DNA of 64,000 nucleotides from Cupriavidus sp. BIS7 (GCF_000292345.1 NZ_ALOU01000058.1:1-64000), one strand, 5' to 3'; counted from the first letter of the stretch, positions 11,709 through 23,714 are shown. Notes: generated by a model from the letters alone, not told the origin. Translations and numbers: made by a program.

Positions 11709-14036
11709 ATGGCGCGCGCTACCACGACTACCCGGACCGACCCGTCGGCACTTCCCTCTCGAATCGGCAAGCTGCTGGGCGAGGTGCGCTGGTTCCTGCT
11801 GCTCGCCGTCACGCTTGGCTTCCTCTGCGTACTGGCCAGCTACAGCAAGGCTGATCCAGGCTGGTCGCACGCCAGCCAGGTCGCCGAAATCCATAACCTT
11901 GGCGGCCGCGTGGGTGCCTGGCTGGCCGACGTCCTGTTCTTCATCTTCGGTTTCTCTGCCTACTGGTGGAGCGTGCTGCTGATCCGCCGCTGCTGGCGCG
12001 GCTGGCGCGAACTGACGGCCGAACTGCCCGAGCGCGTGGCCGAAGCGCAACACAGCGTGGCCATCAGCTGGATCGGATTCGCGTTGACACTGGTCTCCAG
12101 CATGGGTCTGGAGGCCATCCGCATGTATCCGCTGCGTTCGGCGCTGCCGCGCGCGCCGGGCGGCGTGCTGGGCGACCTGCTTGGCGGCTGGCTGCAACTG
12201 GCGCTCGGCTTCTCCGGCGCAACGTTGCTGTTGCTGCTGATGTTTGCGATCGGGCTGTCGCTGTTCTTCCACTTCTCGTGGCTGTCGGTGGCGGAGCACG
12301 TCGGGGCCTTCGTCGAGACGCTGTTCATGGGCTTCAAGGCGCGCCGCGAGAACAAGCAGGACCGCATCATCGGCGCCGCGGCCAAGGTCGAACGCACCGA
12401 GACCGTGGAAGTGCAGCGCGTGAAGCAGGAAGAGGCCACGCCGGTGCAAATTGTGCGGCCGCAGGCGGTGCCGAAGCACGAGCGGGTGGAGCGCGAGAAG
12501 CAGCAGCCACTGTTTGCGGACATCCAGGATTCGGACCTGCCGCCGCTGTCGCTGCTCGATCCGATGCCCACGCACCTGGAGACGGTCAGCGCCGAGACGC
12601 TCGAATACACCTCGCGCCTGATCGAGAAGAAGCTCAAGGACTTCGGCGTCGACGTCAAGGTGGTGGCCGCCTATCCGGGCCCGGTTATTACGCGCTATGA
12701 AATCGAGCCTGCCACCGGCGTCAAGGGCAGCCAGGTGGTCAACCTCGCACGGGATCTGGCCCGCAGCCTGTCGCTGGTGTCGATCCGCGTGGTAGAGACG
12801 ATTCCGGGCAAGAACTACATGGGCCTGGAACTGCCGAATCCGAAGCGCCAGACCGTGCGCCTGTCGGAGATCCTTGGCTCGCAGATCTACAACGAAAGCG
12901 CGTCGAACCTGACCATGGCGCTTGGCAAGGACATTGCCGGCAAGCCGATGGTGGCCGACCTCGCCAAGATGCCGCACTGCATGGTGGCCGGCACCACTGG
13001 CTCGGGCAAGTCCGTCGGCATCAACGCGATGATCCTGTCGCTGCTCTACAAGGCCAAGCCGGAGCAGGTCCGCCTGATTCTGATCGATCCGAAGATGCTG
13101 GAAATGAGCGTCTACGAGGGAATCCCGCACCTGCTGTGCCCGGTGGTGACGGACATGCGCCAGGCCGGCAACGCGCTGAACTGGGCGGTCGGCGAGATGG
13201 AGCGCCGCTACAAGCTCATGAGCAAGCTCGGCGTGCGCAACCTGGCCGGCTACAACAAGAAGATCGAGGAAGCGGCGGCCAAGGAAGAGAAGATTCCGAA
13301 TCCGTTCAGCCTGACGCCGGACGCGCCGGAACCGCTGGAAAAGCTGCCGACGATCGTGATCGTGATCGACGAACTGGCCGACCTGATGATGGTGGTGGGC
13401 AAGAAGGTCGAAGAGTTGATCGCACGGATCGCCCAGAAGGCGCGTGCGGCGGGCCTGCATCTGGTGCTGGCCACGCAGCGCCCGTCCGTGGATGTGATTA
13501 CGGGCCTGATCAAGGCCAACGTGCCCACGCGCATCGCATTCCAGGTGAGCAGCAAGATCGACTCGCGCACGATCCTGGACCAGCAGGGCGCGGAAGCGCT
13601 CCTTGGCATGGGCGACATGCTCTACCTGGCACCGGGCACCGGCATGCCTGTGCGTGTGCACGGGGCATTCGTGTCCGATGACGAAGTGCACCGCGTGGTC
13701 GAGAAGCTCAAGGAAGGCGGCGAGGCCAACTATATCGAAGGCATTCTCGAAGGCGGTCTGGCCGAAGGCGACGGCGCGGGCGACAGCCTGGGCGGCGGTG
13801 CCGGTATTGGCGGTGGCGGCGGCGAAGCCGATCCGCTCTACGACCAGGCCGTGGAAGTGGTGATCAAGAACCGCCGCGCATCGATCTCGCTGGTGCAGCG
13901 CCACCTGCGTATCGGCTACAACCGCGCAGCTCGCCTGCTCGAAGACATGGAGAAGGCCGGGCTCGTCTCGGCAATGTCGGGCAACGGCAACCGCGACATC
14001 CTCGTGCCGGCCGGCAGCGCTGTGCACGACGAGTGA
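11709..14036 (+). CDS. ftsK: DNA translocase FtsK
   Basis: Septum-anchored double-stranded DNA pump that clears the chromosome terminus and activates XerCD at dif. At 775 aa it is a short-linker form. The N-terminus (about 20-205) has four hydrophobic segments; a charged linker follows (about 210-290). The motor domain shows Walker A GTTGSGKS near residue 430, Walker [14 protein letters not shown] near 550, and [14 protein letters not shown]. After a Gly-rich spacer (about 690-705) comes the winged-helix gamma domain ([20 protein letters not shown]), which reads KOPS sites. It is divergent from trxB and followed by lolA, the usual betaproteobacterial order. Confidence 0.97.
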   Translation: MARATTTTRTDPSALPSRIGKLLGEVRWFLLLAVTLGFLCVLASYSKADPGWSHASQVAEIHNLGGRVGAWLADVLFFIFGFSAYWWSVLLIRRCWRGWRELTAELPERVAEAQHSVAISWIGFALTLVSSMGLEAIRMYPLRSALPRAPGGVLGDLLGGWLQLALGFSGATLLLLLMFAIGLSLFFHFSWLSVAEHVGAFVETLFMGFKARRENKQDRIIGAAAKVERTETVEVQRVKQEEATPVQIVRPQAVPKHERVEREKQQPLFADIQDSDLPPLSLLDPMPTHLETVSAETLEYTSRLIEKKLKDFGVDVKVVAAYPGPVITRYEIEPATGVKGSQVVNLARDLARSLSLVSIRVVETIPGKNYMGLELPNPKRQTVRLSEILGSQIYNESASNLTMALGKDIAGKPMVADLAKMPHCMVAGTTGSGKSVGINAMILSLLYKAKPEQVRLILIDPKMLEMSVYEGIPHLLCPVVTDMRQAGNALNWAVGEMERRYKLMSKLGVRNLAGYNKKIEEAAAKEEKIPNPFSLTPDAPEPLEKLPTIVIVIDELADLMMVVGKKVEELIARIAQKARAAGLHLVLATQRPSVDVITGLIKANVPTRIAFQVSSKIDSRTILDQQGAEALLGMGDMLYLAPGTGMPVRVHGAFVSDDEVHRVVEKLKEGGEANYIEGILEGGLAEGDGAGDSLGGGAGIGGGGGEADPLYDQAVEVVIKNRRASISLVQRHLRIGYNRAARLLEDMEKAGLVSAMSGNGNRDILVPAGSAVHDE

Positions 14037-14074
14037 AGCGGCCACATCAGTCCCAGGCGGTTCCGGGCCGCCGA

Positions 14075-14140
14075 TGTGACGGGTAACATACCGTTACGCC
14101 CGTCACACACGTTGCGCGGAATTCCCGATTCCGTGCAACG
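14075..14140 (+). repeat. Two back-to-back hairpins between ftsK and lolA
   Basis: Hairpin one pairs TGTGACGGG (14075-14083) with CCCGTCACA (14099-14107), extended by TAAC/GTTA inside. Hairpin two is a 13-bp stem, CGTTGCGCGGAAT (14110-14122) with ATTCCGTGCAACG (14128-14140), loop TCCCG, with one G-T pair. Neither is followed by a T-run, so simple terminators are unlikely. Confidence 0.7.
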
Positions 14141-14180
14141 CTCCAACCGGACATCAGTGACTCAGGAAGGGATTCGATCC

Positions 14181-14816
14181 ATGCGATACCGCATTCTCGC
14201 GCCACTGTGCGCCGCACTGGCACTGCTTGGTGCCGTGCCTGCCGCCCAGGCGGCGGCCACCGACCAGTTGCAGAGCTTTGTCACCAGCGTGAAGTCCGCA
14301 CGCGGCGAGTTCACGCAGCAGCAAATGAAGGGCAAGGGCGCCGATGCCAAGGTGGCGGGCACGTCCAGCGGTACGTTCGCTTTTGCGCGCCCGGGCAAGT
14401 TCACGTGGCGCTACATCAAGCCTTACGACCAGTTGTTGCAGGCGGACGGCCAGACCCTCTATATCTACGACAAGGACTTGAACCAGGTGACCGAGCGCAA
14501 GCTCGATGGTGCGCTGGGTTCGAGCCCGGCGGCGATCCTGTTCGGCAGCAATGACCTGACAAAGAATTTCGACGTGAAGAACGGCGAGACGCGCGATGGC
14601 GTGGAATGGCTGGAGCTGACGCCGAAGGCGAAGGACACTCAATTCGAGCGGATCGGCATCGGCTTCAAGGGCGGCAACCTTGAGGCGATGGAGTTGCGCG
14701 ACGCGTTCGGCAATACCACCATGCTGACGTTCTCGGCGATCCAGAAGAACCCGTCGCTGCCGGCGGACACTTTCCGTTTCACGGTGCCGAAGGGCGCTGA
14801 TGTCATGAAGCAGTGA
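14181..14816 (+). CDS. lolA: Outer-membrane lipoprotein carrier LolA
   Basis: Periplasmic chaperone that takes lipoproteins from LolCDE and hands them to LolB. The 211-aa precursor starts with a clear Sec signal ([24 protein letters not shown], cleavage after AQA, about residue 24). The mature part has the family features [29 protein letters not shown] and the hydrophobic strand pattern of the open barrel. I chose the ATG at 14181 because AGGAAGG stands 10 bases upstream and the signal peptide begins there. It overlaps the next lipoprotein gene's alternative GTG start; a lipoprotein gene directly downstream of lolA fits the pathway. Confidence 0.95.
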   Translation: MRYRILAPLCAALALLGAVPAAQAAATDQLQSFVTSVKSARGEFTQQQMKGKGADAKVAGTSSGTFAFARPGKFTWRYIKPYDQLLQADGQTLYIYDKDLNQVTERKLDGALGSSPAAILFGSNDLTKNFDVKNGETRDGVEWLELTPKAKDTQFERIGIGFKGGNLEAMELRDAFGNTTMLTFSAIQKNPSLPADTFRFTVPKGADVMKQ

Positions 14817-14824
14817 GGATCGAC

Positions 14825-15241
14825 ATGAAGGACGCCCCCGCATTCATCCCCCTTCGACGCCTGGCAATGCCGGGCGCCACGCTGGCTGCGGCGCTGGTGT
14901 TGTCCGCCTGCGCGGCCTCCCAGGCCAGTCACTTTGACGTCGATGCGTTCCTGCGCGGTTCGGATACGGCGCTACCGGAAGTGCTCGGCAACCCGGACTT
15001 CCTCAAGGCCACGCGCATTTCGCAGACCGACTGCGCAACGATGCTGCAATCGCCCTACAACGGCACGCTGGAAGATCTGCCGGCCAGCAATACGGCGCGC
15101 GGCCCGGCATGGCTGTTCCATCCGAGCGCTACGCCGGACAAGGTCTGGCTGGTGGTGGGCGAGGCCGGCGGCGAGCGCAATTGCCATGGCCCGCTGCCCG
15201 CCGATGCGATGAAAAAGCTCACTGAACGGGCCAAAGGCTAA
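14825..15241 (+). CDS. Small lipoprotein of unknown function
   Basis: A 138-aa predicted lipoprotein. The N-terminus (MKDAPAFIPLRRLAMPG) is followed by a hydrophobic run and the lipobox LSAC, with lipidation at about Cys28. The remainder contains two further cysteines, in TDCATM and RNCHG, which may form a disulfide in the periplasm. No domain was recognised. GAGG six bases before the ATG at 14825 decides the start; a GTG four codons earlier overlaps the lolA stop. Close linkage suggests co-transcription with lolA. The stop codon shares its last base with the first base of the downstream inverted-repeat element. Confidence 0.75.
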   Translation: MKDAPAFIPLRRLAMPGATLAAALVLSACAASQASHFDVDAFLRGSDTALPEVLGNPDFLKATRISQTDCATMLQSPYNGTLEDLPASNTARGPAWLFHPSATPDKVWLVVGEAGGERNCHGPLPADAMKKLTERAKG

Positions 15242-15354
15242 GAGGCTGTTTCAGAATGAAGCGAAGCGGTTCTGGCTAGGCGCGCGGCCGCAGACAGTAC
15301 AAGTGGTACGGCAAGGCCGCGCAACGACGCCAGAATCATTCTTAAACAGCCTCT
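15241..15354. mobile_element. 114-bp imperfect palindrome, MITE-like repeat
   Basis: The ends are 19-bp inverted repeats, AGAGGCTGTTTCAGAATGA (15241-15259) and TCATTCTTAAACAGCCTCT (15336-15354), matching at 18 of 19 positions. Inner parts also pair: TTCTGGC with GCCAGAA and GCGCGGCC with GGCCGCGC, around a centre near GTACAAGTGGTAC. It has no coding capacity. Size, terminal inverted repeats and dyad structure resemble a miniature inverted-repeat transposable element or a dispersed intergenic repeat; no target-site duplication is obvious. It abuts the stop of the lipoprotein gene on one side and supplies the last base(s) of the small gene's stop on the other. Confidence 0.75.
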
Positions 15355-15526
15355 AGGTTTGGCTGTGCCCTTCGCGCGCGTAGCGCTGGCGCGGTTTCGG
15401 CAGAGCTTGTAACTGCTCGCGCCGGACGCGGATCGCCTCGGCATCGCCACGCTTGATTGCCGCGCGCAAATTCAGCACGGCTTTGCGGTATTTCTTCTTC
15501 TTGCGGACGCGGGTCGTGATGGCCAT
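15353..15526 (-). CDS. Small basic protein, uncharacterised
   Basis: A 57-aa, strongly basic protein (RVRKKKKYRKAV, then KRGDAEAIRVRREQ) of no family I recognise. The ATG at 15526 is preceded by AGGAGG at 11 bases, a convincing ribosome site; a longer form starting 10 codons earlier lacks one. The stop codon TAG at 15353-15355 uses the last two bases of the 114-bp inverted repeat, so insertion of that element may have fixed the present C-terminus. Small size and base composition make it less certain than its neighbours. Confidence 0.55.
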   Translation of the reverse strand: MAITTRVRKKKKYRKAVLNLRAAIKRGDAEAIRVRREQLQALPKPRQRYAREGHSQT

Positions 15527-15720
15527 GGCAGCGGCTTCCTCCTGAAATGCCGGCACCAGTGCCGGACTTGGTCATGGTAGGTCAGCCCCGGCCGCCCCGG
15601 TCCCCGATATCGAAATAATTCAGATCGGATCGCAAACCTGCTCAATGCTGCGAAGCAGCATATGACGCATGACTCTCGCGATGCCGCGTTGCGCCGCCGC
15701 ATTGTGCTCAGAGTTTGCGC

Positions 15721-16404
15721 TCAGAGCAGGAAGCGCCGATTGTCGTTCTCGGCGAAGCGCGGCTCCACCTTCTTGAACTTGAGCTTTGTGCTGCTCTTTA
15801 GCTTGCGGCCTGCCAGCTTGCGCTGCAACTGGCGATGCACGGCGCGGATATGGCCGACGGAGTCCTGCGCATAAGGCTTGCCGTCCGTGGCGCCGGCCAG
15901 GCCGCCGCCCGCTGCGAGTGCCGCATTGTGCGCGGCTGCCGATTTTTCGATCAGTACGTCCAGTGCCTGGCGCGCGCGAACGGCTGCGTGAAGCGGGCCG
16001 TCGGCCGGATTGGCGCGGGCCCGGACCGCATCCTGCGGCAGGCGCACGTTGCCCGCCACGCGGCGCAGTGCGGCCCGCAGTTCGGCGCCATCGAGCGCGC
16101 CTTCCTGCACGATCCACACTGCATCGTGGCGCAGCCAGCCTTCCACGTCGGCCAGGCGGCGCAGCAGCGCCGACATCAGCATCCGGCCGCCAAAGCGGCG
16201 TGTACGCCGGATGGCGGCAAGGCCGATGCGGCGTACCTGCGGATTCACATGATCGACCAGGTCCGCGATGATGCGGTCGGCTTCCTCCTGCGATTCGACC
16301 AGCTCGGCAAACTGTCCCGCCAGAGAAATCTCTTCCACGCCGCTGAGCTTGTTCTTGCTCACCAGCCGGTTCAACTTGAACATCAGCATGCGGTAACGCA
16401 GCAT
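15721..16404 (-). CDS. Uncharacterised protein with HEAT-like helical repeats
   Basis: A 227-aa cytoplasmic protein I cannot assign. Residues about 30-120 are Ala/Leu/Arg-rich helices with spacing reminiscent of HEAT repeats (VNPQVRRIGLAAIRRTRR, then VEGWLRHDAVWIVQEGAL). The C-terminal 40 residues are very basic (KLAGRKLKSSTKLKFKKV), suggesting nucleic-acid or membrane contact. GGGGA five bases before the ATG at 16404 supports this start; a TTG ten codons earlier is an alternative. It stands alone between the 57-aa gene and an ABC importer, within the block separating lolA from rarA. Confidence 0.65.
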   Translation of the reverse strand: MLRYRMLMFKLNRLVSKNKLSGVEEISLAGQFAELVESQEEADRIIADLVDHVNPQVRRIGLAAIRRTRRFGGRMLMSALLRRLADVEGWLRHDAVWIVQEGALDGAELRAALRRVAGNVRLPQDAVRARANPADGPLHAAVRARQALDVLIEKSAAAHNAALAAGGGLAGATDGKPYAQDSVGHIRAVHRQLQRKLAGRKLKSSTKLKFKKVEPRFAENDNRRFLL

Positions 16405-16544
16405 ACAAATCCCCGAATATCGATATAGCGACAAAAGTCCGCCAGGGTCTTCGTGGCCGGCAGCCGCACCCGCGCGATGCGTGCCGCATCGGTCGAGACG
16501 CGGGCCATTGGGTGTTATCGGCGCTGTCGCAGCGGACTTTAGGG

Positions 16545-16590
16545 GTGAGCCGGGGCGGATCTAGGCGTCCGGCGTGAGCCGGGCCGGATC
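16545..16590 (+). repeat. 17-bp direct repeat upstream of the ABC importer
   Basis: GTGAGCCGGGGCGGATC (16545-16561) and GTGAGCCGGGCCGGATC (16574-16590) differ at one base and are spaced 29 bp start to start, close to three helical turns. They lie 110-155 bases before the binding-protein gene and could be operator half-sites. Confidence 0.5.
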
Positions 16591-16698
16591 GGGGCATGGT
16601 GTGGCGAAGATAGGGTTCCCCCGTACATCGAACCGGAAGCGTCACAAATAGACTATGGTCCAGCCGCACCCAACAAGACCTTCTACAGAGGAGAGAAC

Positions 16699-17547
16699 AT
16701 GCAAGCAGACTTCGGGCGGACACTCCGCCGACTCGCAGGCGTGGCAACGTTGTCGGCGCTTGCGCTGACCGCATTACCGGCCAGTGCCGACCAGTTGGCG
16801 GACATCAAGGCCAAGGGCGAACTGGTGTGCGGCGTGCTTGGCACGGACGAGCCGTTCAGCTATGTCGATCCGGGCAGCCGCGAGATCGTCGGGTATGACG
16901 TCGACCTGTGCAACGCGGTGGCCAAGAGCCTCGGCGTGAAAACCGTGCTCAAGCAGATTTCCGTGGCGGCCCGCCTGCCGGAACTCCAGCAGGGGCATGT
17001 GGACCTGCTGGCGGCATCGCTGACGCACAACAAGGAGCGCGAATCGCAGATCGACTTCTCGCTGTCCACCTTCATCACCGGTCAGAAGGCGATGGTCAGG
17101 AAGGACAGCGGCATCACCACGCTGGCGCAGCTGGACGGCAAGAAGATCCTGACGGTCAAGGGTTCCACGATGGAAACCAACATTGCCGCGAAGATCAAGA
17201 ATGCCTCCGTGGTGTCGTTCGACAACAGCCCGCAGGCGCTGCTGGCGCTGGAGCAGGGCAAGGGCGTGGCCTACGTCAACGACGAGACCTCGCTGGTGAG
17301 CAACCTGGTGAAACTTGGGCCGGCGGCCAAGGACTACACGCTTGTGCCGCAGTACCTGTCCAGCGAGCACCTTGCGCTGGGCATCCGGAAGGGCGAGACC
17401 GGGTTCCGCAACCAGGTCAACCAGGTGCTGACCAAGATGGAAGCCGATGGCGACGCGCAGAAGCTCTTTGACAAGTGGTTCGGGCCGAACACGAAGATGA
17501 AGTTCCCGCCGCGCTCGTTCAAGATCTCCACTGACAAGATCGACTGA
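16699..17547 (+). CDS. Amino-acid ABC transporter, periplasmic binding protein
   Basis: Solute-binding protein family 3, 282 aa. A Sec signal runs to about residue 30 (LALTALPASADQ). The mature part starts with the typical LADIKAKGELVCGVLGTDEPFSY, then GYDVDLCNAVAKSLGV, LPELQQGHVDLLAASLTHNKERE and the hinge-region VKGSTMETNI. It lacks a lipobox, so it is free in the periplasm. Two permease genes and an ATPase follow on the same strand, completing a polar amino-acid importer. It differs clearly from the orphan GltI-like protein at 27.8 kb. The substrate is probably an acidic or neutral amino acid. Confidence 0.9.
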   Translation: MQADFGRTLRRLAGVATLSALALTALPASADQLADIKAKGELVCGVLGTDEPFSYVDPGSREIVGYDVDLCNAVAKSLGVKTVLKQISVAARLPELQQGHVDLLAASLTHNKERESQIDFSLSTFITGQKAMVRKDSGITTLAQLDGKKILTVKGSTMETNIAAKIKNASVVSFDNSPQALLALEQGKGVAYVNDETSLVSNLVKLGPAAKDYTLVPQYLSSEHLALGIRKGETGFRNQVNQVLTKMEADGDAQKLFDKWFGPNTKMKFPPRSFKISTDKID

Positions 17548-17601
17548 GGCTAGATAAACCTCCCTGGCGCTGTCCGGCACCACGCCGGACAGCCGCATGC
17601 C

Positions 17602-18297
17602 ATGCCCACCTTCAACCTGTCGATGTTGCTGTCCGGGCAGTATCACGAATGGCTGGTCAGCGGCTTCGTGATGTCCGTCAAGCTGTCGGTCCTCGCGTTT
17701 GTGATATCGCTGCCGCTGGCTATCGTGATCGCCCTGTTGCGGCTCGCGCCAGTGGCCCCGCTGCGGGCCATCGGGCAAGCCTATGTGGAAGCCATCCGTA
17801 ACGTTCCGCTGCTGGCCCACATGCTGTTCTGGTATTTCGGCGCGCCGCAGTTGCTGCCGTTCGCACTCAAGAGCTGGCTGTACGAGCACAACTATGAAGC
17901 GGTCAGCGCACTGATCGCGCTGGTGCTGTACACGGTCGCCTATATGGCGGAGGACATCCGCAGCGGCATTCGCTCCATTCCGAAGGAGCAACTGGAAGCC
18001 AGCCGCGCGCTCGGTTTCAGTTTCCTGGCTTCGATGCGGCTGGTGGTCCTGCCGCAATCGCTGCGCGTCACCGTGCCGCCGCTGGTGAACCAGACGCTTA
18101 ACCTCTGGAAGAACTCCAGCATCGCCATGGTGATCGGCGTGGCCGAATTGATGTACCAGGCGCAGCAGGTGGAAAGCGCCACGTTCCGCGGCTTCGAGTC
18201 ATTCGCGTTTGCCACGCTGGCCTACCTCACCATATCGATGTCGATCACGCTGTTCTCGTTGTGGTACCAGCACCGGTACCCGGTACGGACCATCTAG
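17602..18297 (+). CDS. Amino-acid ABC transporter, permease 1
   Basis: Inner-membrane subunit of 231 aa, HisM/GltJ type. It has about five hydrophobic helices and the coupling motif of the family, EQLEASRALGFSFLASMRLVVLPQSLR (about residues 132-158), which contacts the ATPase. VEAIRNVPLLAHMLFWYFG matches the conserved segment of polar amino-acid permeases. It lies 54 bases after the binding-protein gene and its stop is two bases before the second permease's start, so the two are translated together. Confidence 0.9.
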   Translation: MPTFNLSMLLSGQYHEWLVSGFVMSVKLSVLAFVISLPLAIVIALLRLAPVAPLRAIGQAYVEAIRNVPLLAHMLFWYFGAPQLLPFALKSWLYEHNYEAVSALIALVLYTVAYMAEDIRSGIRSIPKEQLEASRALGFSFLASMRLVVLPQSLRVTVPPLVNQTLNLWKNSSIAMVIGVAELMYQAQQVESATFRGFESFAFATLAYLTISMSITLFSLWYQHRYPVRTI

Positions 18298-18299
18298 CC

Positions 18300-18992
18300 A
18301 TGCTCGACGTCATCCAGAACTACGGTCTCTACTTCCTTATCGGCCAGTATCCGAATGGCCCGCTTGGCGGGCTGGTGCTGACCGTGATGCTCGCATCGGC
18401 CGGCCTGGTGCTGGCGCTGCCGGTCGGCATCGTGCTGGGGCTGTGCCGTGTGAGCCCGTTCAGCGCGTTGCGCTGGCCCGCCACGGCCCTGATCTACATC
18501 GTGCGCGGCACGCCGCTGCTGATGGTGGTGTTCTGGGCGTACTTCCTGCTGCCCTCGGTGACGGGGCTTCGCACGCCGCAGTTCGCGACGATGCTGGTTG
18601 CGCTGGTGGTCTTCGACGGTGCGTACCTGGCGGAAATCGTGCGGGCTGGCATCCAGGGGCTGCCGCGCGGCCAGATGGAAAGCGCGCGGTCGCTCGGGTT
18701 GTCGTACGCGCAGGCAATGGCGCTGGTCATACTGCCGCAGGCGCTGCGCAACATGCTGCCGTCGCTGGTCAACCAGCTTGTCTCGACGATCAAGGAAACG
18801 TCACTCGGTTATATCATCAGCCTGCCGGAAGTGTCGTTTATCGCCGGTCAGATCAGCACCCAGATGCTGACCCAGGCGGCGCAGGTCTATCTGCTGCTGG
18901 CATTCAGCTATTTCGTGATGTGCTTCGGGCTGACGCGCTGTGCGTATCTGCTTGAGCGCCGGCTTGCATCACGTTCCGCAGTGAAGGTGTAA
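18300..18992 (+). CDS. Amino-acid ABC transporter, permease 2
   Basis: Second membrane subunit, 230 aa, GltK/HisQ type. Conserved segments are YIVRGTPLLMVVFWAYF and the EAA-type loop QMESARSLGLSYAQAMALVILPQALRNMLP (about 121-150). The ATG at 18300 immediately follows the stop of permease 1; an in-frame start 13 codons earlier would overlap that gene and has no ribosome site. Heterodimer with permease 1 is expected. Confidence 0.9.
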   Translation: MLDVIQNYGLYFLIGQYPNGPLGGLVLTVMLASAGLVLALPVGIVLGLCRVSPFSALRWPATALIYIVRGTPLLMVVFWAYFLLPSVTGLRTPQFATMLVALVVFDGAYLAEIVRAGIQGLPRGQMESARSLGLSYAQAMALVILPQALRNMLPSLVNQLVSTIKETSLGYIISLPEVSFIAGQISTQMLTQAAQVYLLLAFSYFVMCFGLTRCAYLLERRLASRSAVKV

Positions 18993-18995
18993 ATC

Positions 18996-19745
18996 ATGAT
19001 CAGCATCGAACATGTCAGCAAGTGGTATGGCGACTACCAGGCGCTGGTCGACGTCAATGAATCCGTGGCAAAGGGCGAAGTGGTGGTCGTGTGCGGACCA
19101 TCGGGCTCTGGCAAGTCCACGCTGATTCGCACGCTGAACCGGCTTGAGGCCATCCAGAAGGGGCGGATCATCGTCAACGGGCAGGATGTCCATGCGCACA
19201 ACGTGGACGTCAATGCGCTGCGCAGTGGCATCGGCTTCGTGTTCCAGCAGTTCAACCTGTTTCCGCACCTGACGGTGATCGAGAACTGCACGCTTGCGCC
19301 GGTGCGGCTCAAGCGGATGTCGCTGCAGGAGGCCAGGGCCTTTGCGATGAGCCTGCTTGAACGCGTGGGCCTGCCGCACAAGGCATCGGCCTATCCGGGG
19401 CAGTTGTCGGGCGGCCAGCAGCAGCGCGTGGCAATTGCCCGTGCGCTGGCGATGAAGCCGCCGGTCATGCTGTTCGACGAACCGACCTCGGCGCTCGACC
19501 CGGAAATGGTCAACGAAGTGCTGCAGGTGATGAAGGGGCTGGCGCGCGACGGCATGACCATGGTCTGTGTTACGCACGAAATGGGCTTCGCTCGGGAAGT
19601 GGCGGACCGCGTGCTGTTCATGGATCAGGGCGAAATCCTCGAGCGCGCCACGCCGGAACGCTTCTTCCAGAAGCCCGAGCATCCGCGCGCGCAACGCTTC
19701 CTGTCCGATATCCGGTCGCCCTGGGAGTCCGTCGTCGCCTCCTGA
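18996..19745 (+). CDS. Amino-acid ABC transporter, ATP-binding protein
   Basis: ATPase subunit of 249 aa, GltL/GlnQ type. Walker [10 protein letters not shown] (about 33-41), Q-loop [13 protein letters not shown], signature LSGGQQQRV, Walker [15 protein letters not shown] and the switch histidine in CVTHEMGFA are all intact. It begins three bases after permease 2, so the four genes form a single operon encoding a complete importer. Confidence 0.95.
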   Translation: MISIEHVSKWYGDYQALVDVNESVAKGEVVVVCGPSGSGKSTLIRTLNRLEAIQKGRIIVNGQDVHAHNVDVNALRSGIGFVFQQFNLFPHLTVIENCTLAPVRLKRMSLQEARAFAMSLLERVGLPHKASAYPGQLSGGQQQRVAIARALAMKPPVMLFDEPTSALDPEMVNEVLQVMKGLARDGMTMVCVTHEMGFAREVADRVLFMDQGEILERATPERFFQKPEHPRAQRFLSDIRSPWESVVAS

Positions 19746-19856
19746 TGTCGATGGTGACGGCGAGGGTGACGCCGATGGCACGCGGTGCCGATGGTCTACA
19801 CTGTGGCGTTTGCGGGCCGCGCTTGCGGCTGCACCACTTTGAGAGGCTCAAGCACC

Positions 19857-22644
<2,788 letters not shown>

Positions 22645-22663
22645 AAATAGTTGCCGCAGGGAC

Positions 22664-22693
22664 TTGCACAGAACATAGCAATGTCCCTATAAT
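22664..22693 (+). promoter_or_regulatory. Sigma-70 promoter of tRNA-Ser
   Basis: TTGCAC (22664-22669), 18-base spacer, TATAAT (22688-22693). Predicted start near 22700, about 47 bases before the mature tRNA. Confidence 0.75.
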
Positions 22694-22746
22694 CTTGGTT
22701 TCGCCGCTAACGCAGCGACGTGATGTGGCCACAAGCAAGAGTTACC

Positions 22747-22836
<90 letters not shown>

Positions 22837-22897
22837 AACAAAAAGCTGCCGACGGATTCGACCACCGGCAGACAAAAACAGCGTAGTTAAGCTAAGA

Positions 22898-22935
22898 ACC
22901 GACACCTGCGAAAGCACGTGTCGGTTTTGTTTTTT
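22898..22935 (+). terminator. Rho-independent terminator of tRNA-Ser
   Basis: AACCGACAC (22898-22906) pairs with GTGTCGGTT (22918-22926), followed by TTGTTTTTT. The remaining bases up to 23085 show no gene. Confidence 0.85.
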
Positions 22936-23085
22936 CGGCGTGCAATTCTGGCGGATTGCATCGGCAACGATTGCTGCTGTGCTGGCACTGGATGGCATGG
23001 AAGCTGGCCATAGTGTTCGCTCAATATCCCGCCCTCAACCGATTCAGCAAGCGACGTCGAATTTGGCAATTGGGGTCTTCATAAC

Positions 23086-23110
23086 GAAAAAGGGCGCCCG
23101 AAGGCGCCCT
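23086..23110 (-). terminator. Rho-independent terminator of pilA
   Basis: On the minus strand AGGGCGCC-ttcg-GGCGCCCT, an ultrastable TTCG tetraloop hairpin, is followed by TTTTTCG. Confidence 0.9.
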
Positions 23111-23130
23111 GACCAGCATCTAGCTAACTA

Positions 23131-23640
23131 TTACGTACGGCAGTTTGCAGGACGCAGGTTGTTCGGAATGTCGCCAGCAATACCGCAAGTCCATTGGCCC
23201 GGCCAGACCGTGCCAGCAGCGGAGAGATCAAGAGCGCCGCCAGCCGCGCTCGTCGGGGTCAGCGTCAGGGTGCCGGCCGCGCCAACAGCCGCAGCAGTAT
23301 AGGTGATCGTGATAACTCCAGCTGCACTGACAGCAATGCCGGTCACGTTTTGCGTCGCGCCGGGGAATGCATAGCCAATGTTGTTGGCACCATTGTCGGC
23401 GATCGCGGTTGCCATGCTGATCGGACCGCGAGTTTGAAAGGTTTCGCCGATTGCCGTCTTAACCGGATCCGCGAGTCCCAGACCTTCCGACACGCGAGCA
23501 CGGCGAGTGTAGTCCTGATACTGCGGAATTGCGATAGCGGCCAGAATACCGATGATCGCGACGACGATCATCAGTTCGATCAGCGTGAAACCCTTTTGAG
23601 CGCGACGGCCCAGGTTCTTCAATTGTTGTACCCGTTGCAT
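23131..23640 (-). CDS. pilA: Type IV major pilin
   Basis: Type IVa pilin subunit, 169 aa. The leader [17 protein letters not shown] is cut by prepilin peptidase after the Gly, leaving N-methyl-Phe in [19 protein letters not shown], the assembly helix with the required Glu5. The mature body ends with a disulfide-loop pair, Cys in QWTCGIAG and Cys in ANCRT, as in other pilins. The body is rich in Ala, Thr and Gly ([15 protein letters not shown]), typical of variable pilins. It is monocistronic: a sigma-54 promoter lies upstream and a TTCG-loop terminator downstream. pilR/pilS are not in the window. Confidence 0.94.
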   Translation of the reverse strand: MQRVQQLKNLGRRAQKGFTLIELMIVVAIIGILAAIAIPQYQDYTRRARVSEGLGLADPVKTAIGETFQTRGPISMATAIADNGANNIGYAFPGATQNVTGIAVSAAGVITITYTAAAVGAAGTLTLTPTSAAGGALDLSAAGTVWPGQWTCGIAGDIPNNLRPANCRT

Positions 23641-23698
23641 GATTTGACCCCTCGAAGAGATTTTTCAAAGGCAGCGTAAGTGCTGCGGGGGAGATGTG

Positions 23699-23714
23699 AG
23701 CAATCCTTGTGCCA
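23699..23714 (-). promoter_or_regulatory. Sigma-54 (-24/-12) promoter of pilA
   Basis: The minus strand reads TGGCACAAGGATTGCT, a full match to the RpoN consensus TGGCAC-N5-TTGCW. It lies 59 bases before the pilA start codon and points toward it. Pilin genes of Pseudomonas are RpoN/PilR-dependent, so the same control is expected here. Confidence 0.85.
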
